A stretch of 11,315 bases of DNA from Methanomassiliicoccus sp. UBA386 (GCA_002498285.1 DAGU01000059.1:4825-16139), one strand, 5' to 3'; counted from the stretch's first letter, positions 1 to 7,588 are shown. Translations and numbers: made by a program. Notes: generated by a model not told the origin, from the sequence alone.

Positions 1-429
1 GTCCTTTCCCCCGCCATAGTAGTCCTTGAGGAGGTATGTGGTCCGGTAGCCCCGCTGCAGGTACATGTTCATGGCCGCCACGTTAAGAACGCTCACCTGC
101 AACGTCATCCGGGAGGCGCCGCGCGATATGGCCTCCGCCTCTGCGGCCCCCATGAGCTCCCTGGCCACTCCCCGGCAGCGGCGCTCCGGCACCACGCCGA
201 TGGACACCAGATGGGCCCCATTGCCCTTCACGTGCACGCTGGCAGCTCCCACGGCGCGGCCGTCCTCGGCCAGGAAGGTGGCGAACTCCTCGTCGGTCAG
301 AATGAACAGGACCATGTCCCTGGAGTACCTCTTCTCATCGAAGCAGGCGATCTCCACGGCCATTATGGTCGACAGGTCGTCGGCCCCCGCCCGGCGGATG
401 CTCACGCCACTCCATCGACGCTGAGCCAT
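1..429 (-). CDS. rimI: GNAT-family N-acetyltransferase, RimI/ArdI-like (3' end cut by window edge)
   Basis: This is the N-terminal 143 residues of a GNAT acetyltransferase that would transfer an acetyl group from acetyl-CoA, most likely to protein N-termini (RimI/Naa10-like). I translated the minus strand from the ATG at 429-427. The frame is open to the window edge and begins MAQRRWSGVSIRRAGADDLS. It carries the acetyl-CoA loop VVPERRCRGVARELM (about residues 83-97), then an Asn-x-x-Ala stretch (NVAAMNMYLQRGY) and KDYYGGGKD. The late Tyr-Tyr plus Gly-Lys-Asp pattern is typical of RimI-type enzymes. The end of the gene lies outside the window; only a few C-terminal residues should be missing. 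An SD-like AAAGGAG lies only two bases before the ATG. A GTG at 405-403 (VSIRRAGADD) is an alternative start that would align better with short RimI proteins. It is divergent from asnS across 61 bases. The family is clear, but the substrate is inferred. Confidence 0.8.
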   Translation of the reverse strand, partial: MAQRRWSGVSIRRAGADDLSTIMAVEIACFDEKRYSRDMVLFILTDEEFATFLAEDGRAVGAASVHVKGNGAHLVSIGVVPERRCRGVARELMGAAEAEAISRGASRMTLQVSVLNVAAMNMYLQRGYRTTYLLKDYYGGGKD

Positions 430-490
430 AACTCCTTTCCCCCGCGCCCGGCAGAAATCATGAGATACCTGATGCATGTTGGGGTGCTCC

Positions 491-1783
491 ATGACCTTCG
501 TTCCTGTCTCTAGCGTGTTCGATGCCCCTCTCGAGAGCGAGGTATCCCTCCGCGGATGGATCTACCGCCACCGCTCCAGCGGGGCCATCGTGTTCGCGGT
601 GCTGCGCGACTCGTCCGGCATTGTCCAGGTCACCTTGAAGAAGGGCAATGTCCCGGACGAGCAGCTGGAGGCGGCCCGGGCGGTGTCCATGGAGGCGTCG
701 GTGGAGATAAGCGGCCGGGTGTACGAGGACAAGCGCGCTCCCGGCGGCCGGGAGGTGAGGGCGTCCAGCTTCCATATCGTCGGGCAGGCCGACGTGTATC
801 CGATCACCGAGTACCAGAGCGAGGAGCTCCTGCTGGACAACCGCCACCTGTGGATCCGCTCCCGTGAGCAGACCGCGGTGATGAAGATCAAGGCCTCCGT
901 GCTGGCGGGAGCGAGGGACTGGCTCCGCGAGCAGGACTTCACCGAGGTGACCCCGCCCATCCTGACGCAGAACGCCTGCGAGGGCGGCACCACGCTGTTC
1001 AAGCTCAAGTACTTCGATCGTGACGCCTACCTCAGCCAGAGCGCCCAGATGTACCTGGAGGCGCTCATCTTCTCGCTGGAGAGGGTCTACTCCATCACCC
1101 CGTCGTTCCGCGCCGAGAAGTCCCGCACGTCCCGCCACCTGGCCGAGTACTGGCACCTGGAGCTGGAGGAGGCCTGGGTGGACAACCGGGGCAACATGGA
1201 CATCCAGGAGGGCCTGGTCACCGCCATGGTGGAGAGGGTGCTGAACGAGAGGAAGGAGGAGCTGCTGATGCTGCGCCAGGACATCGAGCCGCTGCGGGAC
1301 GTCAGGCCGCCGTTCAAGAGGATGCGCTACGCGCAAGCGATCGAGCGACTGCGCGAGAAGGGCTTCGACCTGAAGTGGGGCTGCGACCTTGGCGCGGCCG
1401 AGGAACGCGCCCTGACGGCCGAGGAGACGGTCCCCGTCTTCGTCACCAACTACCCGAAGGAGTGCAAGGCGTTCTACATGAAGGAGGACGACGAGGACCC
1501 TCGCACCTACGCCTGCGCCGACCTGCTGGCCCCTGCCGGCTACGGGGAGATGATCGGCGGCTCGGAGAGGGAGACGGACCTCGCCAAGCTGCTGGCGCGC
1601 ATGGAGGGGCAGGAGATATGCACCGAGCCGTACAGGTGGTACCTGGACCTGCGCCGCTACGGCTCGGTGCCGCATTCCGGCTTCGGCCTTGGCGTGGAAC
1701 GGGTCACCAAGTTCATCTGCGGCATCGAGCACATCCGCGACACGGTCCCGTTCCCGCGTACGGTCTCTCGCGTCTACCCCTGA
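491..1783 (+). CDS. asnS: asparaginyl-tRNA synthetase (class II, archaeal type)
   Basis: This gene encodes a 430-residue class IIb synthetase that charges tRNA-Asn with asparagine. An N-terminal OB-fold anticodon-binding domain (about residues 18-110, LRGWIYRHRSSGAIVF) precedes the catalytic core. Motif 1 has TPPIL (154-158). Motif 2 is FRAEKSRTSRHLAEYWHLE (206-224). Motif 3 is GFGLGVERV (397-405) with Arg404. Features favouring AsnRS over AspRS are VFVTNYPKECKAFYMK (316-331), GGSERE (356-361) and YLDLRRYGSVPHSGFG (384-399). The intact OB domain separates it from the AsnRS-like asparagine synthetase of some archaea, which lacks that domain. The start at 491 is chosen because GGGGTG lies four bases upstream; an in-frame ATG at 476 has no such site. 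I see no convincing TATA box in the 61 bases shared with the divergent acetyltransferase. Its last 10 bases overlap the end of the convergent M20 gene. Many archaea instead make Asn-tRNA by amidation, so a direct AsnRS is informative. Confidence 0.95.
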   Translation: MTFVPVSSVFDAPLESEVSLRGWIYRHRSSGAIVFAVLRDSSGIVQVTLKKGNVPDEQLEAARAVSMEASVEISGRVYEDKRAPGGREVRASSFHIVGQADVYPITEYQSEELLLDNRHLWIRSREQTAVMKIKASVLAGARDWLREQDFTEVTPPILTQNACEGGTTLFKLKYFDRDAYLSQSAQMYLEALIFSLERVYSITPSFRAEKSRTSRHLAEYWHLELEEAWVDNRGNMDIQEGLVTAMVERVLNERKEELLMLRQDIEPLRDVRPPFKRMRYAQAIERLREKGFDLKWGCDLGAAEERALTAEETVPVFVTNYPKECKAFYMKEDDEDPRTYACADLLAPAGYGEMIGGSERETDLAKLLARMEGQEICTEPYRWYLDLRRYGSVPHSGFGLGVERVTKFICGIEHIRDTVPFPRTVSRVYP

Positions 1784-2832
1784 GCCTGCCGGCCCATGTG
1801 GACAAGCAGGTCGTACATCTCGTCCAGCTCCCTCACCTCGACGAACTCGTCGGCCGCGTGGGCCAGATCGGGATCGCCCGGTCCGCAGATGCACACCCTG
1901 GGGTTCACGGAAGCGAACCGGGGGGCCTCGGTGGCGTACGGAACGACGATGGGCTCGGTGCCCAGGAACTTCGACAGCTCGGCGTTCAGAGGCGACGTCG
2001 GATCGGACTCGAACGCCTCCAGGGTGTAGTCGACGTCCATGCGGTACGACTCGCCCCTCAGCCGGTTGACGATGATGTCGTGGATGTCGGGCGGCGTCTG
2101 GGGTAGGGGAAATCGGACGTCGATCTCGGCGGTGCAGCGGTCGGCCACCACGTTGTTCTTGGTGCCGCCCTCGATGGTGGCGAAGCACAGGGTCATCCCC
2201 GTGGACCGCTGGCTCGATATCTCGGCCAGGTCCAGAAGCCGGTCCAGGCAGTAATGCATCTTGAGCACGGCGTCCTCCCCCAGCCACGGCTGGCTGGAGT
2301 GAGCGGCCTTGCCCCTGGTGGTGAGGCGGAAGCGGAACACCCCTTTCTCGCGGTACGCGGGGCACAGCCCGGTGGGCTCGCCCACGATGATCCCCTTGGC
2401 CCTCCGCACCGCCGCCTCCTTCAACAGCGGCTCGACGCTCGCCATCTGCTCCTCCTCGTCGGTGGTGAACGCCACCGTGACCGGGAGCTCCTCCTCGACC
2501 AGGGCCGCGGCGGCCTCGATCATGGCGGCGCACGCCCCCCTCATGTCCACGGCGCCTCGTCCATAGACCCGGCCGTCGTCCTCCTCGCCCTGCCTTCTGG
2601 TCCAATCCTCGCCCACCGGCACGGTGTCCAGATGGCCCGAGAACACGATCCCCGCTTTCCTGCCATGGGTGGCGATGAGCGCCGGAGCGTCCTCCTGGCC
2701 GATGATCCTGACCCTCAGGCCGGCCTCCTGCAGCCGGCGCCTGGCGTACGATAATATGGGGCCGGGCTCATGCTCGAGGTCGCATTCGATCCCCAGGAGG
2801 TCCTGGAGGGTCCGGACGACATCGTCCCTCAG
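1774..2832 (-). CDS. M20-family zinc metallo-deacylase/peptidase (ArgE/DapE-like), probable CTG start
   Basis: This is a 352-residue M20 amidohydrolase that would remove an acyl group from, or cleave, a small peptide-like substrate using two metal ions. Numbered from the CTG, the metal site is complete: SGHLDTVP with His67, GRGAVDMRG with Asp96, TTDEEE with general base Glu126 and ligand Glu127, GEPTG with Glu152, and a final His325 in DPDLAHAADEF. The lid/dimer domain lies between Glu152 and about residue 270. The frame is open from a TAG at 2850-2848, and between that stop and 2646 there is no ATG, GTG or TTG. A start at GTG 2646 would cut off the first 62 residues, just before the first His. 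The CTG at 2832-2830 follows GAGGTGA by four bases and gives a normal family length. The gene is coupled to gcvT upstream and converges on asnS. The substrate (acetylornithine, succinyl-diaminopimelate, acetyl-lysine or a peptide) cannot be decided from the sequence. Confidence 0.85.
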   Translation of the reverse strand: MRDDVVRTLQDLLGIECDLEHEPGPILSYARRRLQEAGLRVRIIGQEDAPALIATHGRKAGIVFSGHLDTVPVGEDWTRRQGEEDDGRVYGRGAVDMRGACAAMIEAAAALVEEELPVTVAFTTDEEEQMASVEPLLKEAAVRRAKGIIVGEPTGLCPAYREKGVFRFRLTTRGKAAHSSQPWLGEDAVLKMHYCLDRLLDLAEISSQRSTGMTLCFATIEGGTKNNVVADRCTAEIDVRFPLPQTPPDIHDIIVNRLRGESYRMDVDYTLEAFESDPTSPLNAELSKFLGTEPIVVPYATEAPRFASVNPRVCICGPGDPDLAHAADEFVEVRELDEMYDLLVHMGRQAQG

Positions 2833-2836
2833 GGGC

Positions 2837-2843
2837 TCACCTC
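2837..2843 (-). promoter_or_regulatory. Shine-Dalgarno site of the M20 gene, overlapping the gcvT stop codon
   Basis: On the minus strand GAGGTGA ends in the TGA stop of gcvT and lies four bases before the CTG at 2832. It is a near-full match to the archaeal anti-SD sequence and is the main evidence for the CTG start and for translational coupling of the two genes. Confidence 0.65.
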
Positions 2844-3967
2844 TTGCCTATGAACGGGGCCTTGACCACCTTGGCCCTCACCGGCCGGCCCCTTATGACA
2901 ACGTCCAGCTCCTGGCCCTGGGCGGAGTGCTCAGCGTCGACGTAAGCGAGCGCGATCCCCTTTCCCAGGATGGGCGATATGGTCCCGGACGTCACCGCCC
3001 CGACATCGCGGCCGTTGTACTGCACGACGTGCCCGTGGCGGGGGATGCCCCTCTCCATCAGCTCCAGGCCCACCAGCCTCGAGTACGACGTCTCACGCTG
3101 CGCCAGCAGCGCTTCCTTGCCGATGAAGTCGTGCTCCCACTTGAGGGCCCATGAGGGCCCGGTCTGGAGGATGGTCTGCCGGCCGTCGAAGTCGGTGCCG
3201 GACAGCAGGAAGCCCATCTCCAGCCGGAGCAGGTCCCTGGCCCCTAGCCCGCAGGGCCGTATGCCGTCCTCGCGCCCCGCTTCCAGGATGGCATTCCATA
3301 CCGGGATCGAGGCGGAAGCGTCGACGAGCACCTCGAACCCGTCCTCGCCGGTGTAGCCGCTTCGCGTGACGTAGGCCTGCACGCCGTCCGCCGGAGCGTC
3401 AGGTCCCAGAACGTCGGGGAGGAACGCCCGCTCCTCGGCATCCGCCCGCAGGACCATGAACGCCCCGTGCATGCGCTTGAGCTTGCCGACGTCGTGATCG
3501 GTCAGCCGCTGCAGGATGGCCGCCGCCTTCGGGCCCTGTAACGCCATGGCGGCCACGCGCTCAGTCACGTCGGCCACTTCGGCCTGGACGTGCCCCCTGA
3601 TCCATTGCTCAACGCGGGATGTGGTGGCGGCGTTGGGGATGTGCAGATACGTCCCCGGAAGCACGTGAAATGTCATGGTGTCATCGATGATGCGGCCCCT
3701 TTCGTCCAGCAGGTGGCCGTAGATCCCCTTCCCCTCCGGAAGCCCCTTGATGTCGTTCGTCAGAAGACCGCGCAGGCCGTCCTCGGCCCCGGCCCCACGG
3801 ACCACCAGGTCGCCCATGTGGGACACGTCGAACAGGCCGGCCGCCTCGCGCACCGCCCGGTGCTCCTCCAGGATGGACGTGTATTGCATGGGCATCTCCC
3901 ATCCGGCGAAATCGACCAGGCGCGCTCCGAGGGCCTGGTGGGCGGGATGGAGGGGAGTTCGCTTCAT
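2837..3967 (-). CDS. gcvT: glycine cleavage system T protein (aminomethyltransferase)
   Basis: This is a 376-residue T protein. It releases ammonia from the aminomethyl group held on the lipoyl H protein and forms methylene-tetrahydrofolate or its pterin equivalent. Recognisable family segments are DFAGWEMPMQY (19-29), FDVSHMGDL (46-54), LLTNDIKGL (68-76) and GRIIDDTMTF (91-100), whose Asp pair matches the folate-contacting Asp region of the family. They are followed by YTGEDGFEV, LRLEMGFLLSGTDFD and a C-terminal barrel ending KAPFIGKR. The length is usual for GcvT. The start at 3967 is chosen because MKRTPLHPAHQALG is the family N-terminus; an ATG at 4015 would add 16 unrelated residues and has no SD. 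No gcvH, gcvP or lipoate gene is in the window, so the rest of the system must be elsewhere. Alternatively the protein may act as a stand-alone folate-dependent enzyme. The M20 gene follows directly, and the ALDH gene is divergent. Confidence 0.93.
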   Translation of the reverse strand: MKRTPLHPAHQALGARLVDFAGWEMPMQYTSILEEHRAVREAAGLFDVSHMGDLVVRGAGAEDGLRGLLTNDIKGLPEGKGIYGHLLDERGRIIDDTMTFHVLPGTYLHIPNAATTSRVEQWIRGHVQAEVADVTERVAAMALQGPKAAAILQRLTDHDVGKLKRMHGAFMVLRADAEERAFLPDVLGPDAPADGVQAYVTRSGYTGEDGFEVLVDASASIPVWNAILEAGREDGIRPCGLGARDLLRLEMGFLLSGTDFDGRQTILQTGPSWALKWEHDFIGKEALLAQRETSYSRLVGLELMERGIPRHGHVVQYNGRDVGAVTSGTISPILGKGIALAYVDAEHSAQGQELDVVIRGRPVRAKVVKAPFIGKR

Positions 3968-4017
3968 GACTCCAGTAGCTCGGCGGTTGGCTAAAATGAT
4001 TTGCTCGGCGGGCATGG

Positions 4018-4025
4018 TAAAAATA
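4018..4025. promoter_or_regulatory. AT-rich TATA-like box between gcvT (-) and the aldehyde dehydrogenase gene (+)
   Basis: TAAAAATA sits 23-30 bases before the ATG at 4048, which is the spacing of an archaeal TATA box for a near-leaderless plus-strand transcript. Read on the other strand as TATTTTTA it would place a gcvT start site near 3990-3995, giving a leader of about 25 bases. A second AT-rich patch, CTAAAATGAT, lies at 3991-4000. Assignment to one or both genes is inference. Confidence 0.4.
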
Positions 4026-4047
4026 CGTTCATCGCAATGAAGGCAGG

Positions 4048-5427
4048 ATGACAGTCCGCAGCATCAGCCCGCTCGACGGCGCCCTCATAGAGGAGCTGGA
4101 GGAGGCCTCCCCGGCCGAGGTCCGGGAGGCCCTGCAACGGGCCCGGAGGGCCCAGAAGGAGTGGCATCGCGGCACCACCAGGCAGGACCGCATAGGCATG
4201 GTGCGCGAGCTCGGCGGCGTGTGTCGAAAGGCCAGGGACGAGGTCGTCGACCTCATTCACCGGGAGTGCGGCTTCCCCCGGGAGGTCATCGCCGCATCCT
4301 ACGGCAGCGCCGTCAACGGCATCGAGCACTATGTCCGCGAGTATGAGGGATGGAGCGAAGAGTTCCCCCTGGATCCCGAGGCATGGAGGGACAGCACGGC
4401 CCGCATCGAGATGGTCCCGCACGGCGTCATAGGGCACATCGGAGTGTGGAACTTCCCCTTCTGGCAGACCATGATCTCCGCCATACCCGGCCTGCTGGCG
4501 GGGAACGGCTTCGTGTACAAGCCCTCCGAGCTCTCCACCCTGTCCGGCCTGCGGATCGCCCGATTGGTCACCGAGGCCGGTTATCCCGAGGGGCTATACC
4601 CGGCAGTGGTCGGCGGACCGTCGGTCGGGAAAGAGATGGTGACGGCGGGCTTCGACGCTCTGGTGTTCACGGGCAGCATGGAGGCCGGGCGGGAGATCGC
4701 CGGCCGCGCCGGCATCATGCCCCTCATCCTGGAGCTTTCGGGCAACGACGCCGCCATCGTGAGGGCCGACGCGGACGTGGAGGCGGCCGCCCGGGGGATC
4801 GCCACTGGCACGTTCGCCAGGGCGGGGCAGGTATGCATCCGCATCAAGAGGGTGTTCGCCCATCGGGACATCGCCGACGAGCTGACGGAGCGCATCGTCG
4901 ACATCGCCTCAGGGCTGCGGCGCGAGGACATCGGCCCCCTCATACGTGACGAGGCGAGGCGGCGCGTCGACCTGGCGGTCAGGGATGCCGTCGCGAACGG
5001 CGCCGCGCTGCTCCAGGGCGGCCGGGACTGGGAAGGCCCCGGCTTCTACTACCGGCCGACCGTGCTGTCGGTGCCGCACCAGGGCCTGGAGGTGGTGCGC
5101 CGGGAGACCTTCGGGCCGGTATGCCCGATACAATCGGTGGAGGACGACGAGGAGGCGCTCCGGCTGGCCAACGACACGCCCTACGGCCTGGGCGATACCA
5201 TATGGACCTCCGACTACGAGGCCGGCGAGGCCCTGGCGAGAAGGTTGGAGGCCGGCAACGTGTGGATCAACGACTGCATTCGCACACTGCCTTGCGGAGA
5301 GCTGTTCCAGGGCTGGAAGCAGAGCGGCATCCCCTCATCGCAGCGGAGGCTGGAGATGTTCGTGAAGAAGCGCACCGTGATAACCAGGCGCTCGTGCGAG
5401 CCGCGTCCGTCATGGTTCGGGAACTGA
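4048..5427 (+). CDS. NAD(P)-dependent aldehyde dehydrogenase (ALDH superfamily)
   Basis: This is a 459-residue cytosolic ALDH that oxidises an aldehyde to a carboxylate with NAD(P)+. The catalytic set is complete: oxyanion Asn135 in GVWNFPFWQ, the cofactor motif FTGSMEAGREIAG (about 208-220), general base Glu229 in LELSGN, and nucleophile Cys263 in ARAGQVCIR. The 34-residue gap from Glu229 to Cys263 equals that in classical ALDHs. FGPVCPIQ and the C-terminal oligomerisation strand (NVWINDCIRTLPCGELFQGWKQSG) follow. The resemblance is to succinate-semialdehyde or lactaldehyde-type enzymes, but the substrate is not readable from motifs. The protein is slightly short at the N-terminus compared with 480-500-residue relatives. 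The ATG at 4048 has a modest GAAGG four bases upstream and a TATA-like box at -30 to -23. The gene is divergent from gcvT and converges on cdc6 with a 38-base gap that shows no strong terminator. Confidence 0.9.
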   Translation: MTVRSISPLDGALIEELEEASPAEVREALQRARRAQKEWHRGTTRQDRIGMVRELGGVCRKARDEVVDLIHRECGFPREVIAASYGSAVNGIEHYVREYEGWSEEFPLDPEAWRDSTARIEMVPHGVIGHIGVWNFPFWQTMISAIPGLLAGNGFVYKPSELSTLSGLRIARLVTEAGYPEGLYPAVVGGPSVGKEMVTAGFDALVFTGSMEAGREIAGRAGIMPLILELSGNDAAIVRADADVEAAARGIATGTFARAGQVCIRIKRVFAHRDIADELTERIVDIASGLRREDIGPLIRDEARRRVDLAVRDAVANGAALLQGGRDWEGPGFYYRPTVLSVPHQGLEVVRRETFGPVCPIQSVEDDEEALRLANDTPYGLGDTIWTSDYEAGEALARRLEAGNVWINDCIRTLPCGELFQGWKQSGIPSSQRRLEMFVKKRTVITRRSCEPRPSWFGN

Positions 5428-5465
5428 TCGGCCCGCCTGGGCATCTTCAATGAAAACCGGGAGGC

Positions 5466-6638
5466 TCAGTCCTCGGGCTCGGACAGCATCTCTTCCAGCA
5501 TCTCGCTCAGCACCTTCACCGGGATGTCCGGAACGGAGATGTAGGTGGTGCGCCCCCCCGACGGGTCGCCGGAGACCTTCGTCTCCAATAGGCCCTCTCC
5601 GGACACCGCCTGCAGGTAGGCCCAGAACTGCGTGTGGCCTCGAGGCCTCTGCCCATGCTCCTCGGCCACCACGTGGTACATCTTCTCCACCTCTCCGGTG
5701 GTGACGTAGGCGCGGTCCTTCATGGCCCGGGCGGTGGCTAGCAGCACGAGCCGGCGCTGGACGTCCAACCCTTCCACCTTGGAGCGCGTGACCACGCTGT
5801 ACGTGAACGCCTTCGCGGCGCGCACGTTCTCGGCCGTCACCTGCTCGCTCCTCTCCTCCTCGGCCAGCATGCCCGCCTTCTCCAGGATCTCTATGGCGAA
5901 GCGAGCGTCCCCGAACTCCGCCGATATGTCGGCGATGAGGTCTATGGACTCGTCAGGCACCGTGCCCGGATGGAACGCCAGCTTCGCGCGCTCGGCCACT
6001 ATGTCCCGCAGCTCGGGCGCGGTGTAGCGATCGAACTGGATGGTGTTGGCCCGTCGGAAGGTGGACAGGGATGCGGGATCGAGCAGGTCCAGCAGGTACT
6101 TCTGCGAGACGAGTATCAGGGACAGCGAGGCCCGCCCCCCGATCTTCTCCTCGTCGAACCGGGACAGCTGGTAGATGAGGTCCCCGGCGCCCCGCCGCAG
6201 TAGCACGTCGGCCTCGTCCAGAACGACCACCAGGTGAAGCCCCCTGGTCTCCACGTGCTTGCGCAGGGCCCGCAGCATCTCCATGGTGCTGAACCCCCTG
6301 TCCGGGAAACGCTCGTCGAAGTGGGTCACCAACCGAAGCAGGACGGCCGCCTCGGTGCTGCGCTGGCGGCAGTTCACCACCACGAAGTCCATGGGGCGGC
6401 CTCTTTCGTTGCCTTCCCGGACGAGATCGAGGCAGAACCGCTTGGAGGTCGCCGTCTTTCCCGTGCCGACGTTGCCGATAAGCAGCGCGGTCTGGGAGAC
6501 CCCGCTCTCCAGCACCGGCCGGAAGATCATGCGGAGCCTGTCCATCTGGCGCTCCCTGTGCACCAGCCTCTCCGGCACGTAGTCGAAGGACAGCTTGGCG
6601 GGGTCCTTCAGCACCTTGGGGCTTCCGTAGCGGTTCAA
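5466..6638 (-). CDS. cdc6: Orc1/Cdc6-family AAA+ ATPase (replication initiator or paralogue), TTG start
   Basis: This is a 390-residue AAA+ protein of the archaeal Orc1/Cdc6 family, which binds origins and helps load MCM. Numbered from the TTG, Walker A is GNVGTGKT (55-62), Walker B is VVVLDEAD (137-144) and sensor 2 is GDARFAIEIL with Arg246. A C-terminal winged helix follows from about residue 285 (QFWAYLQAVSGEGLLETKVS). Sensor 1 reads LILVSQK (174-180), with Gln where family members normally have Asn. No ATG lies near the family N-terminus. The TTG at 6638-6636 overlaps the NIF3 stop as TTGA and has GGTGA seven bases upstream, giving MNRYGSPKVLKDPAKLSFDY. The open frame continues to 7082 only as a shadow of the NIF3 gene. 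It is the second gene of an apparent NIF3-cdc6 operon and has no intergenic origin region immediately upstream, so it may be a secondary paralogue. Confidence 0.88.
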   Translation of the reverse strand: MNRYGSPKVLKDPAKLSFDYVPERLVHRERQMDRLRMIFRPVLESGVSQTALLIGNVGTGKTATSKRFCLDLVREGNERGRPMDFVVVNCRQRSTEAAVLLRLVTHFDERFPDRGFSTMEMLRALRKHVETRGLHLVVVLDEADVLLRRGAGDLIYQLSRFDEEKIGGRASLSLILVSQKYLLDLLDPASLSTFRRANTIQFDRYTAPELRDIVAERAKLAFHPGTVPDESIDLIADISAEFGDARFAIEILEKAGMLAEEERSEQVTAENVRAAKAFTYSVVTRSKVEGLDVQRRLVLLATARAMKDRAYVTTGEVEKMYHVVAEEHGQRPRGHTQFWAYLQAVSGEGLLETKVSGDPSGGRTTYISVPDIPVKVLSEMLEEMLSEPED

Positions 6639-7588
6639 TTCCGCCTCACCCTGATGAATCCCGAGCAGGGAATGATCTCGATGCCGTTCGCCTCGAAGCG
6701 GTCCGCGACCAGGTTGGTGCCGAGCGAATCGGATGCCATGTGGCTCGCCACCACCAGGTTGACATGGTTCTTTCTCGCCTCCTCGATATGGCTTTGCGGC
6801 ACGTGCATGCAGACCACCGTGCCGATGCCCGCGCGAGCCAGATGCTCGTACATCTCCTTCGGGGCGGCCGTCCCGCCGGCGAACTTGACCGCTATCTCCC
6901 CCGCCCTCCTGTCCCGGTCCCCCACGAATATCTCGGGCGGGTTGCACTCCCTGGCCATGGACCGGTACTCCGGCAGGCGCAGCAGGGCGTCGATCAGGTC
7001 CCCGATCCGCTCGGGTGCCGCCTCCTGGAGGTAGCTGACCATGAAGCGCTGCGCCAGCAGGTCGGCCGGCTGGTGCAGGCACATCAGCGGGATGTCGAGA
7101 AGGGCGGCGGCGTCGCCGGCCTGCATGTGATTACCGGAATGCGTCGCGCACATGACCTCCCATGCCCTGGGGCCAACGATGCACTCGGCGGCGGTGATGG
7201 GGACGCCCCACGATTCCATCATGTTCTCCTGGACATGTACCATCTGGTGCAGGCTGGCGCCCGCGCGTCCCCGGGGGTGATGGCCTATGACCGCATCGAT
7301 CCTCCTCCCCCTCTCCCTCAAACGGTCCGCGAGCAGCAGCTCCGGGGTGTTGATGTCGATGCCCCACATGACCGAACGGACCTCCGTGTCAGGGTCCCCG
7401 TGCACGATGCGGCTGTCCGCATAGGGGTTCCACAGGGAGTCGGCGTCGAACATCTCCCGCTCGCTCTCCTGCAGCCCGGCATAGGTCTTGCCGGTCCGCT
7501 CGAGAAGCCTGTCCAGTTCGGGCCCCTTCCGGGGGTCCGCGGCCATCCCCTCCTGGATGGCCAGCCGATAGAGGTCCATCAATCGCAT
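6635..7588 (-). CDS. NIF3-family protein (GTP cyclohydrolase I type 2-like / NGG1p-interacting factor 3)
   Basis: This 317-residue protein looks like the NIF3/YbgI family, a ring-forming dinuclear-metal family of unsettled biochemical role. The diagnostic features are WGIDINTPELLLADRL (about 75-90), VIGHHPRG with the metal-ligand pair His103-His104, and a C-terminal VVASHMASDSLGTN. There His283 and Asp287 fill the position of the family's usual His-x3-Glu pair. The ending GIEIIPCSGFI fits the family's last strands. The long insertion between the two metal motifs makes the protein larger than the 250-residue YbgI type, as is common in archaea. The ATG at 7588 has no clear SD and lies about 32 bases from a TATA-like ATTTAAGA, so the mRNA may be nearly leaderless. 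An ATG four codons in is an alternative. The gene is followed by cdc6 with a four-base overlap. I am confident of the family, but the function is unknown. Confidence 0.78.
   Translation of the reverse strand: MRLMDLYRLAIQEGMAADPRKGPELDRLLERTGKTYAGLQESEREMFDADSLWNPYADSRIVHGDPDTEVRSVMWGIDINTPELLLADRLRERGRRIDAVIGHHPRGRAGASLHQMVHVQENMMESWGVPITAAECIVGPRAWEVMCATHSGNHMQAGDAAALLDIPLMCLHQPADLLAQRFMVSYLQEAAPERIGDLIDALLRLPEYRSMARECNPPEIFVGDRDRRAGEIAVKFAGGTAAPKEMYEHLARAGIGTVVCMHVPQSHIEEARKNHVNLVVASHMASDSLGTNLVADRFEANGIEIIPCSGFIRVRRN

Noticed and set aside
476..490. asnS start at ATG 476
   Set aside because: It has no SD and adds five residues. The ATG at 491 has GGGGTG at suitable spacing.
1774..1783. 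10-base overlap of the convergent asnS and M20 ends
   Set aside because: Short convergent overlaps are common in compact archaeal genomes, and both stops are clear.
458..2605. 715-codon open frame on the minus strand opposite asnS and through the M20 gene
   Set aside because: It is a high-GC shadow. Its product is Arg/Gly/His-rich and the real genes in other frames have full family motifs.
1774..2646. M20 gene starting at GTG 2646
   Set aside because: It would begin four codons before the first catalytic His and lose 62 residues that look like a normal M20 N-terminus.
3968..4015. gcvT start at ATG 4015
   Set aside because: It adds 16 residues outside the family N-terminus, has no SD, and would place the start codon at the edge of the TATA-like box.
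6639..7082. Upstream extension of the Cdc6 frame to an ATG at 7082
   Set aside because: It overlaps the NIF3 gene throughout and its translation is Pro/Gly/Arg-rich without similarity to Cdc6. The TTG at 6638 fits the family N-terminus.
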